From: Solea solea
Taxonomy: Eukaryota; Chordata; Actinopteri; Pleuronectiformes; Soleidae
Assembly: GCF_958295425.1 (NCBI RefSeq)
Contig: NC_081154.1
Span: forward strand, 4,375,139 to 4,439,138
Reading direction: 5' to 3'
Length of the DNA stretch: 64,000 bases
Positions 44,093 to 57,335 of the stretch are shown piece after piece; positions within the stretch are counted from its first letter, which is position 1, and each line of letters begins with the position of its first letter. The notes under the pieces are model-generated. The model saw only the letters and a list, made by a program, of their open reading frames with translations. It ran no database searches and was not told where the DNA came from. Made by a program: the position numbers and the translations under genes.

Positions 44093-46333
44093 TTATTTAC
44101 AATGTGCATGTCTACAGTTGTGTGCTAAGACCAGGTTAACAAAATCTGTGCACCAATCTGGTTCACATTGAGTACTTGAGTGGAGACTAAACCACACAAT
44201 ACTTGAACGTAATAATTTTTTTTAAGTCACAAATAAACGTGGAGTTAACTGTCAAAATACTTGTTGCTTACAATATTCTAGTACTGGAAACTGTTAGTGA
44301 ATTTGGACGACTGCTGGAAAGCTATAACCACAAAATGATTGTACTTTATACGGCATATGTGCGGTGGAGTTCTCTCACCTTCACTATAATGAGCAGGTAG
44401 CACATACATATGACGAACAGGGGCAGGAAGAATCCAATGAAAAAGGTGTAGAAGATGAACGCGGTGTTGTAGACGTTCTGGGGCTCCGGCCACACGATGC
44501 CACACACCGGCAGCTTGTTCAGGCCGCTGAAGATCATAGTTGGGAGGATGACTAACATCGACACCCCCCAGACCATCAGGTTAATTAACTTGGCAACGCG
44601 GGGCTTCCGCCACTTTGTCGACCTAATAGGGTGGACCACGGCCAGGTACCGATCGATGCTCATCAACATCAGACAGAAGATACTGGTGAACTGATTGAGG
44701 GAGTCTGGTGGAGGGTAAGGGAGGACAGGAAGCAGAGGAGGGATGAGAGGAGTTAAGGTTATGTATCTCTGAGGTTAAAAAAAGAAGCAGGAGGTGATTA
44801 CAAGGAAATGGAGACAACAACTAGGGAACATTATGTTCAACAGCTTGGTGTCAGGTGAGGCAAACGGTTGCTGCTACATCCAGGAAGGGTTATTGGCAGA
44901 AACTGAATAGACTAGTAAGTTTGCAATATAAATTACAATATAAATGCTTTTAAATTAGAAAATCATTCTGTAGAATAAGCCTTTCTGGCAACAGCCTTGG
45001 TTTACAGAGGCCATTGTCTTGTTTCTACAGCAGTCTGAATGAACACAAGCTTCTCATTTTGAAGCTAAAGCTAATTACAAACAGTGAAAGAGTGGAAAAG
45101 TGGAGACTTGTCAAAGAGTGTTTTACAGGCATATGTACACAACCGTAGTTCCCTGACGCAATCTGCCGTCTCACCATTAGATGTCACTAATGTTACTCAA
45201 TTAGAGTCAATTAAGCCTCAACACGTTCGTATACGTATAACTTTTTCTCTTGTTTTGATAATTGCATGGGTTTGATGATTTTGTTGGTATAGTCAAGGAG
45301 GGAGAGATTTTGGGTTTATGTTCACTGGAAGGCCAATGGGAGCGCAGGAAACGGGGTTGATCAGTGCAGCAGTTGAAACAACCAAGAGAGCGACAGGAAG
45401 ATAAAACTGGAGACCAAAATATGGCAGATTTTTACAGGCGTACAATATTAAAGAAAGTGTCGAGGCTCGAGATCGACTGATTTTCCAGTGCAGAAATCAG
45501 GGCCAATACTTGATGCCCATCTATTTAGCCCAATATATGAAAACATGATAACAAATAATACAATTATTTTGGCCAGTGTTATTGAATATGGCCCACCAAT
45601 TAATCTGTTTTCTTGCTCTAAAAACTTAGTTTCTGTTGCTCAGTGGAGTAAAAAAAAAAAACAGCCTTTGGAAACTATGCTACATGAGTGATGTTTAAAA
45701 GTGTCTGTATTCAGATTTGTTCTGTAGTACCCTATAGGGGAGTGATGTCTAGTTTTCAGCCAAAAGTACTCTCAAACTGTAAAACGAATGAAGATTGCGC
45801 TCTACCTCTCATTTACATTTAAATTTCAAGAGCAAAGATGTTTTTCCCCTAAATTGCAAACATAGTGGGCAAAGATCTGAGGGTAACGTCCCCATGGAGA
45901 AGCTTGAAAGTGTGATTTTTTTTTACGTGCACCATCTACACCCACCTACACTCATGATCAGTCTGCACAGAGCCTCTCCAAACGGCCAGTGCACCAGCGC
46001 CAGCTGCAGGGCAATGAAGGGAAGGCTCATCATGCACAGGACGTCTGCCACCGCCAGGTTCAGAATGTAGATGTTGGTCACCGTCTTCATCTTGGCGTAC
46101 CGCAGGATGACATAGATGACCAGGGTGTTGCCGCACAGTCCCATGGCGCACACCATGAAGTAGATGAAGGTGATGACCACAGAGCTGGTCTTGTCCTGGT
46201 GGTGCACTCTGGTCTCGGAGATGTTCGAGTCCAGGTCGGTCTCGTTCCCTTGGAAGAAGCTGTCGTATAGGAGGGGCTCGGGGATGGAGGTGTTTGGGGG
46301 AGTTGAGAGAAAGGGCCACGGATCCAATGCCAT
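43198..46333 (-). CDS. sstr2: Somatostatin receptor type 2-like GPCR, three coding exons
   Basis: This is a seven-transmembrane, Gi-coupled receptor for somatostatin peptides at the plasma membrane. Coding exons on the minus strand: 46333-45946, 44704-44379, 43632-43198 (stop TGA 43198-43200); 1149 nt, 382 residues. The N-terminus has N-glycosylation sites at about 14, 30 and 37. TM1 is about 52-76. [20 protein letters not shown] is nearly identical to SSTR2. DRY is at 147-149, CWLPFY at about 272, and the somatostatin-receptor signature [11 protein letters not shown] at 306-316. The C-terminus QTSI is the class I PDZ ligand typical of SSTR2 and unlike SSTR3 or SSTR5. The first intron (phase 1) splits the codon of Asp130 in MSVDSLNQF, the ligand-binding Asp of TM3; the second (phase 0) is in loop 3 (IIVK/VKSSGM). 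ATG 46333 sits in a perfect Kozak context (CCACCATGG) directly after an acceptor. Which teleost SSTR2 copy this is cannot be decided here. Confidence 0.93.
44049..44090. repeat. (AT)n microsatellite, 42 bp, SSTR2 second coding intron
   Basis: An uninterrupted AT tract of 21 units in the intron between 43632 and 44379. Confidence 0.97.
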
Positions 46334-47047
46334 GGTGGCTGAAAGGGTTTGTGGGACTTAAATGGCTGTAATCTAAAATAATGGGGAGTAAGAGGTAAAG
46401 GTGGTGTGGCTTTGGATTTAGCTGCTTAAAAACACTGATTTTAATGCAAAAGCTAGTGGAAATAAGGATTGAGGGACAATTCGTAGATAAGGGGGAACAG
46501 GGGATTTAGGACTTGGGGGGTCTGGGGGGCTCAGGGTTTTGGGTTTGAGGATTTTCAAGCACAAGAAACCACAAGTATCACATCCCAGCTGCAGGGAGAT
46601 GGTAAAAGAGCAAGATACATCTATGGAGACAGACAAGAGATAGAACCGTAAGTTGGATCTATAAATATAGAACTTTCATGAGCAATACCAGTACTTGAGC
46701 ATCCATGGCAACAGTTTCAAGGTTACTTTACACAACTGCTTTCACACCTTTATTCACAGACCTTTAGACACAATACTTTCTCTCAATACTCTGCAAGAAT
46801 CAAGTCAAGTTGCTCTTATCAGATGAGCAAGGAATTTTGTGCAGCTATGGTCGTGCCATTGTTGTTTGCCGACCATGTCTGCCCCTAAAGATGTTAGCAA
46901 ATGCTTTCCACGAATAGATAAGACAACACTTGAAAGCTATGAAAACATGACACTCTCGCGTCGACAAAGATAGACGGATTGTTTATGAGCGTGTCCTACC
47001 ACCTGCCAACTATCTGTCCTTCTGTAAACACTGTATGTCCTTCTCCA

Positions 47048-47465
47048 TTGTACAGTTCTAGCACTACTCGGCTTGACTCTACTCGGTTTTTTTGCTTTTC
47101 CATTAGTGATAGTACCTGGTACCTGGTGTGCTTTTTTTGATACCTGCTCTGGCGAGGTTCCAAGCGAGCCGAGCCGATACTAAAATGTGCCGTCCACTGA
47201 TTGGTCAGAGAGTGTCGACACAAGAATCAAACCTGCCATTTTTAAAAACTGGCTAGAGTGTAACAGCAAGCATACATGGCTGCTGTCCGCATAAATACAC
47301 CGCGGTACGTCCACAGACCAAGCAGTAAGTACACCATCGCATCGATGTCCTCCCTTGTTTGAGGAGGTTTTATGAAGTAATGGAAAATGGCACACCTGAT
47401 ACCCAAACTGAGTCAAGTAGAGTAGCCAAGTAATGCTAGAATTGTCTCATGGAAAAACACCATTA
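47048..47465. mobile_element. MITE with long terminal inverted repeats, in the SSTR2 5' intron
   Basis: The left end is TGTACAGTTCTAGCACTACT followed by CGGCTTGACTCTACTCGG; the right end is the approximate reverse complement (AGTAGAGTAGCCAAG, GCTAGAATTGTCTCATGG). Internal GGTTCCAAGCGAGCCGAGCC and CTGATTGGTCAGAGAGTGTC also occur in the 60.9-kb copy. It has no coding capacity. Confidence 0.65.
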
Positions 47466-49216
47466 GTACCAAAAAGGTTGGTACGCCTTCCACTACCCAA
47501 CATACCCTCAAACACACAACTTTGATTTCATGACACTGGTGTGCATTGATTTTGAACCACTGAATGATATCTGGTTTAAAATTGGAAGAAGGCATGCAGC
47601 TATGGGTACAAAACTCGTTGGGCCAAAATCTCTTGCACCCCTCGTTTCACCTAATCTCTGTCCAGGCCATAAAATCCCCCTCCCCCAACCAATGACCCCA
47701 TGTGGTCTGGGTCAGGCATACATGTATATGCATGCATACATGGAAAAAAGTACGCCTGAGCAAATGAGCGACAAGGGCACCTCGCTGCCAAAGACAAATG
47801 TTTATTTAATTGATCTGGGGACAAACAGCTCTGACACTGTGGCAGGATCACTCACTCTCTCCCTGCTTTGAGCAGCTGGACCAAACAGGGGCAACAGTCC
47901 AGTTCTCACTGTCACAGTTTGCCAGAATGGTGACTGGCACATGTGGGCCCACTTTGGACAGTTTTTTTGGTGATAAAATGTACCACAGATGTTCATCAGT
48001 GGTCACCAGAGCCTAAAGGTCATGTCTTCCAACATTCTGTTTAGGGCTGTGACTAATTTTCCTAATCAGTGAATCTAATCAATTTGTTGTTTCAAAATAT
48101 TGATCGGTGTTTCTCGAACCTTGAAATGAAGATGTTCTCACATGTCTTGTTTTGTCCTCAAACAGAAATTATTTTTGTTTTAATGATTTTTTTGTTGTAA
48201 TATGGAGCAAAGAAAACAGAAAATGTTCCCCCTTAATAAGCGGAAAAATAGTTTAATGATTAATTTACTCATCAATGAATAATAAATGAATGGATTAATC
48301 TAGTTACACTAGACAATTACTAAAGATTGATCTCTCTACCTGAGTGAAAGTTGAATTAAAAGTTCATTTTGGTTTTAAACAGAAAATCACAAACATTTGA
48401 CACATCTGAGGGGCACGTTCCCTTGCCAAACGTGCTGCTGCTGCCTCTCTTTGTCAGACCAGAACCCTCTGAGGAAAAGTCATATTCTTTTTCTTGTGTT
48501 GAATCACGACTTAAACGTAAGAAAACAATCATCGGTCTTATAATGGAATTGTCATTAATTAAGCCAATTTCATTTGACTTCAAGACAAACACTGCTAATG
48601 TGACCTGATGACTATAGTGTGCATGCACACACACACACACACACAGACACACACAGTGGAGCTTTTCCATTGGTGGATTTGACTGTTATCTGCAATGTAA
48701 CATGTCCTGACCTGATTGCTCAAGCTAAAAATTATCAGTCTTTAGAATATCTGATATTACACATATACCACCGTGTAGTACGATCATTATTACAACATAT
48801 TTATGTCAGCTTTTAAAGTGATTAACATTAATGTTGCAGTTGCATGTGGATATTGCAGGAACAGTTATTTGACATAACTCAAATAAATAATAAACAATAA
48901 AATAAATGGGTCTAATGCCATGAAAACTTTAAGTACATACGATACGCACAAAAACAATATCATTTGGTCTTTTCTAACAAGAATCAGACTGTGGCTGGGG
49001 GAGACACGTCGAATCCCTCACGCACAGTGACTAATCACATCATAGAGTGCATTTTCGGTAAAGATTTTTATAAAAAAAACGCAACTTTTATCAGCCAAAA
49101 TGTAACAATCTGTCAGGATTGCGCTGCGTTGCGCACAAGTAAAACCAGGCTCCCCACAGAAATACCAACACACCGCAGACAAAAGTCACTTTTTCAACAG
49201 ATTTTTCTTCACTTAC

Positions 49217-49376
49217 TTTTCACGAACGACCGTCGTCCTCGTCTCAAGTCCATAGTGGCGACATGTTCGTCACCAGAGAACAGGGAGTCCGGCCGCTCCG
49301 GCGCGGCTGCGCTGCGCTGCTGCTGCTGCTGGAAAGCTTCATCCCGCCAGCTTCTCCTCTCCTCTCCATCCACCTG

Positions 49377-49408
<32 letters not shown>

Positions 49409-49500
49409 CTCTCTCTCTCTCCGTTGCGCACGGCGCTGACGATCAGCCGCCCACACTGCCGCCTTCACTGGAGCTGGTGATTAACGCCACTAATGCATCT
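49217..49500 (-). other. sstr2: Probable SSTR2 leader exon (5' end not defined)
   Basis: On the minus strand a strong donor (GTGAAAA/gtaagt; intron starts at 49216) ends a GC-rich, CpG-rich block. The matching acceptor would be ctttcag/CCACCATGG at 46339/46338, immediately before the SSTR2 start. The block holds an ATG at 49253 (ATGGAC) in good context. Read through that splice, it stays in frame with the SSTR2 ATG and would add 14 residues. A second ATG at 49264 gives a six-codon upstream ORF. (CT)n and (GA)n tracts lie upstream at about 49376-49422 and 49717-49745. Exon identity is inferred from splice signals only; the upstream limit is arbitrary. Confidence 0.5.
49376..49422. repeat. (CT)n tract upstream of the SSTR2 leader exon
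   Basis: A CT-rich run with TTT interruptions; a complementary-type (GA)n run is at 49717-49745. GA/CT tracts are common in vertebrate promoters, which fits a start region for SSTR2. Confidence 0.9.
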
Positions 49501-49712
49501 CTCGGGTCATTTTACCTCCAAGCGATATTTCGACTCCTGGCTGTTTAGAGATGGAAAAAAAATAGCAAAAAGGGAAAAAAGATTAAAAAACTAAGAAAAA
49601 GAAAATCTAAGGGAAGAAAAGAGAGCCGGTGTGCGCCTGGAGTGCGCGCTGCCTGCGTGCGTCCAACAGTCACGGCGTCTTGGCACCGAGTCCTGCGCGA
49701 CGAGAGAGAGGG

Positions 49713-49745
<33 letters not shown>

Positions 49746-51782
49746 CGTCACCGTGTGTGCGTCGTGTTCCACAGTTTGCTGATTCTGACTCAAGCCTGTG
49801 AGTTATCACCTTCCATCATCTGTGACTGCGACATTCACTTGCTTCCAGTGCGTGGGGGAGTGGGGGAGAGAAAAAACGTGTACAGTATCTATGTGGGTAA
49901 AACTAAATCATCATCAACACTAAATTATGAAAAGAATAAAGTAAATAAAAGATAGCAGAAGATGTTTGTGATGTTCACAAACATCCGTTTATTCAAATAT
50001 TGAGCGTCCACATGGAAACAACTCCAATTTGGACCAGATTATCTTTGAACTTAAAGCACACAGTCCATTTTATGTGCGGTCCTGTTGTTATTCTGTCCAC
50101 CAGGACACAAATATGGCAAGAAGTCAGTGCATATAACTAAACATGAGCCGTGTTTCCACCGAGTGGAACAAACCAGCACCAACTGTCCCATTTGACGGTA
50201 CCCTACCCTTGGAGTACCAGAGTAATGGTACGGCACAGGTGGAGATAGACCCAATATAGTCAGCTGATGGCCGACAGAAAAGTGTTACTCCCAATGTTTC
50301 TTCAACGCCCGCAGTCTATTCTCATACTAGGGAACGACGGTACCAGAAAAGAAGATGTTATTCTTCTTCTTCATTTGCGCAACATGCAAAATACACACTT
50401 TAGACTGTTTTATCTGCAAGGCCCTTGCCAAAAGTACTAAAAGGGCTTTGTTCTAGGGTAGTTTGTTCACTTCCTGCCAATAAACCTTCCTTCGTGTACA
50501 AACAGTGTTTGTACTGAGTTGTTGTTGGAAGTTGGAATTGCCGAGTTCCTGGTCGGAGTTTTCAACTGGAACACCCCCTCAGGTCAAACTTCGAAAGGGG
50601 TTTCTGACATAGGATTCCAAGATGGTTGAAACACTGCTGCTTTCACTGTAAACTGCACTTCTGTCCAGTCGTACACATAGTGCCGTTCAATATTTATCTG
50701 TGGACATTGTTTGTGTGTACAAATACCACATAGAGCGTTGATATTGACAAATCTGAGGACTGAATGACGGTGATTCTCTCACACTGGCTCTTTCAACAAA
50801 TCAAGATGAAGCACATTCAGTGTAGAGTTTCCCCCTGAAGCACATACTTTTACTTTGGTCGAATGTGAATTCACCTCCCTGCTCCTGCAATTGCATGGGA
50901 AAAAGAAAACTATTTTTTTTTTGCACACAAAAATAATCATCCTCAAGTTGTCAGCTAGAATGATGCTGCAGTTAGACGCTCTGTTGCCAAAATCCATCAG
51001 CTTCCACCGCAATTATCCCCCAAGTGTCCACACCACGCACATCCCCATCAAAGTCGGATCTGATGGATGAGCTCCCCTCTCTCACTCCACGTCTTGGTAC
51101 GGGAGGGGGGTCTGCGAGCAAGTGCAGCAGATGGCGGGTATCTTCCTCCCGATCTCAGCACAAGAGCTCCATGAGAAAATGTCCTGCCACTTAAAGCAAC
51201 TCAAAAGTGCTGCTATTATTAATACCAGCTGTTGTCCCATCAAAGATGAATATATGGAGCCTATTTATGCACATAATGACGGAGGAGGAGGAGGAGGAAA
51301 CTTTATAAAGGAAGTTTATGAAGAGTTCATGTCAATGAGCTGGAATCCCCCCTCTCTCTGTGTAAACCAGTGTTCTGTTTGCTGCTCTGAGGTCAGTGAG
51401 TTCTGGATGAGTTCACCACTGATTGAGTGACACTGACATCCGACAGTTTGCGCGTGAATGATCGTCAAGAAAAGACAGGCAGGTTTCTGACTTAAAATCT
51501 GACTTCACCAGGAACCTCGTGCTCTTTGAGTTCTTGGAGTCTGGCGTGTGTTTACTCTCGTCTGTGTACGTTTATTTCAAATCCTTTTTTTACTCGCATT
51601 AACAACATCACACGGATCCATGGTTTCATCAATCTTGCAACACCCTCAGGGAAATCCTCATCCTCTCCAGTTGCTTTGATACTACAGAGACACTGTGCAA
51701 TGTCATTAAAGACGACTTCTATATCAATGTCAATGTTATTTATACCAAAATTTATTTTCATCGAAGTAGCTGGAGCCAATCC

Positions 51783-51925
51783 AGAGATAAACAACCAGTC
51801 TTACTCACGTTCACACCCATGGTCAATTTAGCCTCCAGTTACCCTAATTGCACTTTAATCCAACCCTGAATTTTGGGTAACAACCCAGGCAAACAGGGAG
51901 AGAACATGCAAACACCACACCAAAC
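51783..51925 (-). mobile_element. Antisense fragment of the SINE family
   Basis: Reverse-complement matches to the intact SINE include AGAGATAAACAACCA, CCCATGGTCAATTTAG and GGGAGAGAACATGCAAAC. It is decayed and truncated at both ends, and abuts the dispersed repeat starting at 51931. Confidence 0.6.
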
Positions 51926-51930
51926 GTGGT

Positions 51931-52168
51931 CTTGATTTTGATAAACATCCATCAATCCATCCTCGACTTAACCCTCCAGTGGTTTAGTGTCTCCAGTTAA
52001 ACTAATCTCAATCTAATCCAACCCCAACTTTAAGAAGAAGATAAAGAATAGCATGTGAAATATGTGTCAACTGTGCAAACCCCACACACAAAGGAATTCA
52101 AGCCAATAACCATCTTCTACGTCATCTACAAGTCCTTCAAATCCTTGAAAGTTTGTGAATTTGAAAAA
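51931..52168 (+). repeat. Dispersed repeat, copy 2 (partner at 31488)
   Basis: It matches the 31.5-kb copy over about 240 bases with a few indels. The copies lie 20 kb apart on either side of SSTR2, so they are either a transposon family or an old segmental copy; the family was not identified. Confidence 0.7.
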
Positions 52169-52869
52169 GACTAGCTTGACCAAGACCCCAAAGGACAATC
52201 ACTTGTCCAGATGCAGAGAATGCTGCAAATCAATAAAAGAGGACGCCATGGGCGAAGCAGCTCTCCCCATCTGTTGTGGCAAAATTGTCGTGAGGTGTCT
52301 GATGAAGAAATAAAGTTGGATCAAAGTTGATTGTTGAAGCACGGTTTAATCTTTGCAAAGAGAGAGTCAACTGCTCTGAGGCTAAGTCTAAGATGGCTCT
52401 GAGGAACAAGAGGAAATCCGTGTAGTGTATAGTAGGTGTTTGCGCCCTAAGAGTTGTCTGTGTAGCTGGTGAGAACGACCTTGGGTCTCACGGTCCGACA
52501 GGTTTAAGAATCAGCTTTGTGTGGGAATAACTAAGCTTGCTAGGTGTTTAGACTAATGGTTTAAATATGCTAGGGAGAGTGATATCTTGGAAGAGCTACA
52601 AGTGTGTAGGTCAAAGGTGAATGGCCTAGTATGAAGCTGCAGGAATGTGTATGTGATCAAAGATGTAAAGAGATGAAAAATGTTACTTTCCATAACACCA
52701 TCTTAGGGTGTCCCCACAATTCACGGGAATTGGTCCTGGAAAGTTCTTGAAAAGTACTTGAATTTGGTTGTCCTCCGAGGTGTGGAAACCCTGACCATGG
52801 TTCATCCTACTCTTTGAGCAATTAAGCTTATTTACTTAAAGTAGAAGAAGATACACTTTGAACTGAGAT

Positions 52870-53140
52870 TAAGACCTGCTAGAAATGATTAGAAGAAGAC
52901 GATGAAGAAGAGGAAGAATTTGGAGAAACATCTCTCTATCCACCTGAGTTGGGATGTGTAACCCCTCCAGCGAGTTCAGGTTCTGCCTGGAGGACTCTTC
53001 CCACTTGGGAGCACGAGGCCTCCAGATTACAAGCCTGAACCACCACAACTGGCTCCTTCCCTCTGGATGTCCGAAATTCCTCACCCATTCTCTAGAGGCT
53101 GAACATCCTGTGGAGGAAGCTACTTTTGGTTGTTTATATC
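52870..53140 (-). mobile_element. 3' tail of a non-LTR retrotransposon (LINE), decayed
   Basis: On the minus strand, GGAGCCAGTTGTGGTGGTTC, a TAATCTGGAGGCCTC block, CGCTGGAGGGGTTACACATC and a GAAGAAGA-rich tail follow the order of the C-terminal end and tail of an abundant fish LINE. Stops and deletions abound and no domain is intact. The family was not assigned. Confidence 0.5.
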
Positions 53141-56100
53141 TATCGATCTCACTCTTTGAGGAACATGAGCTCCACAGTTAATGAGTCAGTTTGCTCAGAG
53201 TGATCTGCCAAGCAACGCTCTTCAATAAACTGTCACTTTTTAGAATTGATTCCACTCATCTATACTGCCGCCGCCCACAGAGTTCCCCACTGAAGGACAC
53301 ATTATCAGAGTAAATGGAAACAATGCATGGACTTTAATGAATATAGTTCTTTTTGATGAATCATTTTGGTTTGTTTGGTAAATCGCAGTAAATCGTACCT
53401 TTACATGACTTATTCATAAATCTCAGACTCTCTCTCTGCTTTCCTGTCAACACAAACAGTCACATGAAGCCTTTAAAGTCATTGCTCAACAACAACTCTC
53501 AGCCTGGCCTTCAACTCTGATACCTGTCTAAGTCAACACAGAGACCTACACTGAAGGGTAAAGGTCCACTTGTGATAAAAGATCACAAGGCGAGACCAGG
53601 CAGTTTTTCACACAGTCATTGTTGATGCAGATGGAGCAACATGTCAGCAACACAGTGCAAAAAGAAAAATCTATCCTGTATTAACAGGGGATTTTGTGGA
53701 CACCCTGGAAACAAGAACAAGTACATGACATGTAGTGAACCTGGCCATTGCCTGCTTTGGCCTCCACACTTCTTTACACTTACAAACGCTGTAGACGCCT
53801 AATTTGTCAATTTGGTCCATTTGAGTTGTGATTTCGGGGGCAGATCCAGGACAGACATTGACGTAGGACAGCAGCTGCAGATGTTGGCGTAAACCCTCTG
53901 ACGTTTTCCCTTTGACGTCCAGCAGCTTGTGCTTGTTACCTCTGTACCTCGGCCTGCTTCTCAGCCCGTTTCGCTGACATTTCAGGGCCGCCGTTTTATT
54001 AAGCACACAGTCAGATCTCTAAACTGTGACCAAAGCAAGAGTGCGGGAAAGAGCGCAGAGCCTTGACACCGTGCTCTCTCCAGCGTAATATCACGCCGCG
54101 CAACGTGACACCTCGAGCACAGAGAGCCAAGGTGCTTCACACCAACAGGATCGCACGGCACGGACAAACAAAAACACAGCGACTGGTCCTCAAGGTCACA
54201 GAGCTTCAAGTATGACCTCCTGCATATTATGCTTTCTCCCTCAGAGTCCTTACTGTCCTCTGTGACAGCCTCAAATACAATTTACAAGTTCAAAATACAA
54301 GTTCTCTCCTGCTCTCCTTCACTGGGACTTGAAAATAGATTTTCTGGCCATTTTTACTTCACATTAAAGTTTTATTGATTTCAATATTTAAGTAGAATGC
54401 ACTTTACTGGCCCTGCCTGCCAGTGCCACACCAGGTGAAGAGAGATCAGGTCAGTGGACATTTTTAGTTTTAGTCATCAAAACTGAACCCACCTGTTCAG
54501 TCTTTGCAATTTCATGAGATGCTTATGTATGATGCATATTATTTCTTCATCCGTTTCAGCTGTGTATATTATCTTTAAAATTAAAATAAATGTCACTCAG
54601 AAGGATTTTATTGACTTATTAGTACTAATATTACTTACTATTATGAATTACTTTTGAATTAAATGATTTATTGTGGTTGCTTCTATTATTGTTTTGATAA
54701 CGCATTCATCTCAAAATCTGGATATGCCTCTGTTTTTTTTGTCAATTATTGATTATTATTGGTCATCAGCGACTAATGCCGCTTTTCGTGGCACGTGTTC
54801 TTCATCGCACGGCTGCACGAAACTGCCGTTTTATACGCGACACAAACACAAACTAGCGACGAGCAGAGCCGTTGTTTTCGTTGTTACTGAATCATTAAAA
54901 TCAGTTAATTAAAAAAAGATAAGTTCAGTACTTAATGACTGAAGCACAGACACTGAACTAAAATACGACTGAACGGGTTTTGATTCGACTCGCGATCGCT
55001 GGCTTTCGTCAGTGCTGTCGCTAAATACACCAGACTCCTCGGTTAAATGCTGAGATTTAGACATTTTAACGCATGTTTTCAGGATTTTTAAGTCTTTGTG
55101 ATTCTTGTGTTGCGCTCATGACTCTTCCAGTATAGAAACTCTCTGACCAATAAGGTGGCCGGCTACCTGTCCATTTCGTGTTTTGCATCGACTCTGTACT
55201 CATGACCCATAAAGCAAGAAAAAGTGATTTCCAATGAGACAGTGGTAAACAGTGTAATCATTCCCCTGTGTCCTACTATCAAAGGAGGGAGTTTGACCTA
55301 AAAAGGTGGCTGCAGATGTGTGTGTGTGTAGTGGTGGTGAGGGAGGGGAGCTCAGATGAAACGCTGAAGAATTAGTTTTGTTGTCGAGTTCAGGCATCGA
55401 CTGTGATTACGAAACCTTGTGTACCCTGTCGATGAAAGACCGCCTGGCGACGAGCCGCCACAACTCCTGCCCTCACGTTGTCCTCTGTCCACGTTTAGTG
55501 TCAAAAACCGAGGTTACTGATGTGGAACACGCCAGCCATTCAGAGATATCGATCGTACTCATTGAATTTTGCACTTCAGTCATACTAAATCCAGTTATAC
55601 CACTATGATTGGACGCGGCTGTAAATTCACAAGAAGGTGTTTCACCCCTTTCCTTGTCCTCAGAGTTCTTTTAAAGATTCCACCCTTTGAGGCACACTCT
55701 GGCACCAGATATCACATCTCTCTTATCAGCTTGCACAAAGCGCGAGGCTCTCAGGAGGTAAACAGCTTGCTCTTCCCAAATAGGAAGCTGTGCTGTAGCT
55801 TTTAGTGCTCTGTGGAATGACCTGCCACACAAGCTTCACTTAGTGTTTTTTTTTTTACGGTACTGAAAGACCAATTTATAGTTGTTTATTGTGGCTGTGG
55901 GAAGAGAGAGAAAAAAAAGAAAGGTGTCAGTTTGTAATATGTGCCCCTTATTTCCTGCTCTGTTCCTGCACTTATTTAGTGCTCCACTGACCCCAAGGCT
56001 GTGTGGCTGTCAACCTGATGAAGAAGTAGAAAGTTATTGCATTGGAGATGGAAATTTGCATTAAATTGTGTTAATATTTGCAGTCGCAAGTGAAGATTTG

Positions 56101-57335
56101 GCTCCTGGAGAATGTGATGGTTGAAGACATCAGCGGAGCAGATGAGTGACAGTCGAGATTCAGATACAGATAATACTGATGGAAAGATGTGATTATACTG
56201 TGACTCCACAATCCTGATGTAAATACAAAGAGGTACAAACCTATTCTTAATTTCAGGTGATTATACACATTATTGAAAATATCTGCCATTACTGCCAATA
56301 GCTTCCTCTATATCTGATATACTGGAGCTTTAAAGCCCGATTATACTGTGAAAATACATAATAACGTTCTCATAAGTCAGATGGTCCTGGTCATTTAGTG
56401 ATGTTAGACACTGCAATTGTATCTATTGATCATTGAAACCACCAGAATGCTTTTTATTCAGGGCGCTTTTAAAGCATGTTTTAGTTTGCAACCTTGATGA
56501 CTAAAAGAGGAATAAGTTAATTTAGGTTGCTTTCAGACATTCACCGTTCACAACACATCTTGTTGAGGTCTTACTTTGTGGTCATTCTCCAAAATTCTTG
56601 TCTGAAAGCAGCTTCAGTTTCAATAAAACACATTTTTGACTCTTCCAACACTTGTTTTTGGACCACAAGGACGAGTCATGTGTCCAAAATCCACCAGCTG
56701 AAATTCATTTCTATTGAGATTTTTGAACAGTTAAATCACTTTGCAAATATCACATGCAGTTCTGTTCCTATTAATCCAGGGTCTGGGTCAGTCTAGTGTT
56801 CTCCACATGCGTTCTCTGTTTCACATTCCATTCCAGTAGCGTTGATTACTCTTCTTTTAGAGTGGACCGCCTCATATAACCCCCAAGCAATTCTCCATGG
56901 TTACTGTCTTCTTCACTGCCTCTTTTGACTAAAACAAGCGCACCACCAATCGGACTGGAAAGTGATGTGCGAGTCAGCATCTAAACTGGACGTGTGCTCA
57001 AACGTGGAAATGGGTAGATGACGGAATTTACGGTTTTGTAAGTCAGGCTTTCCTTGGGAGGTGGAGTGTGCACTGTGCCTGATAGCCGTGTCAGCGAGAT
57101 ACGTAGCGTGATGTTGACATCCAACAGCTTGTTTTTACTGCTTGGTTTGTGGCTGTGTAAGATGTCAAGCTTTGTGTAACAATAGACTGCAGGTACCATT
57201 ACTCTGGTACCCCAAAGGGAAGGATACCAAGAAATGGAATGGTTATTTTGATACTATTCCTAGTGGAAACGCCAAAACATACTTAACTTAATTACATAAC
57301 TGTACAAGCAGACAGGTATCGAACGACTGTGCCTT

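Noticed and set aside
45455..45610. Possible relative of the 29.7-29.9 kb repeat (GCCGATTT / GGCCAGTG motifs)
   Set aside because: Only short motifs are shared; alignment by eye was not convincing.
45936..46319. 127-codon minus-strand ORF over SSTR2 exon 1
   Set aside because: It is a frame-shifted shadow of the receptor exon; the correct frame gives TM1-TM3.
48964..49548. 194-codon plus-strand ORF over the CT-rich region
   Set aside because: No homology is recognised; it includes a long Ser-Leu run from (CT)n and lies antisense to the probable SSTR2 leader exon.
51122..51430. 102-codon plus-strand ORF with poly-Gly
   Set aside because: It starts in no promoter-like context, has no recognised domain, and the Gly run is a GGA microsatellite.
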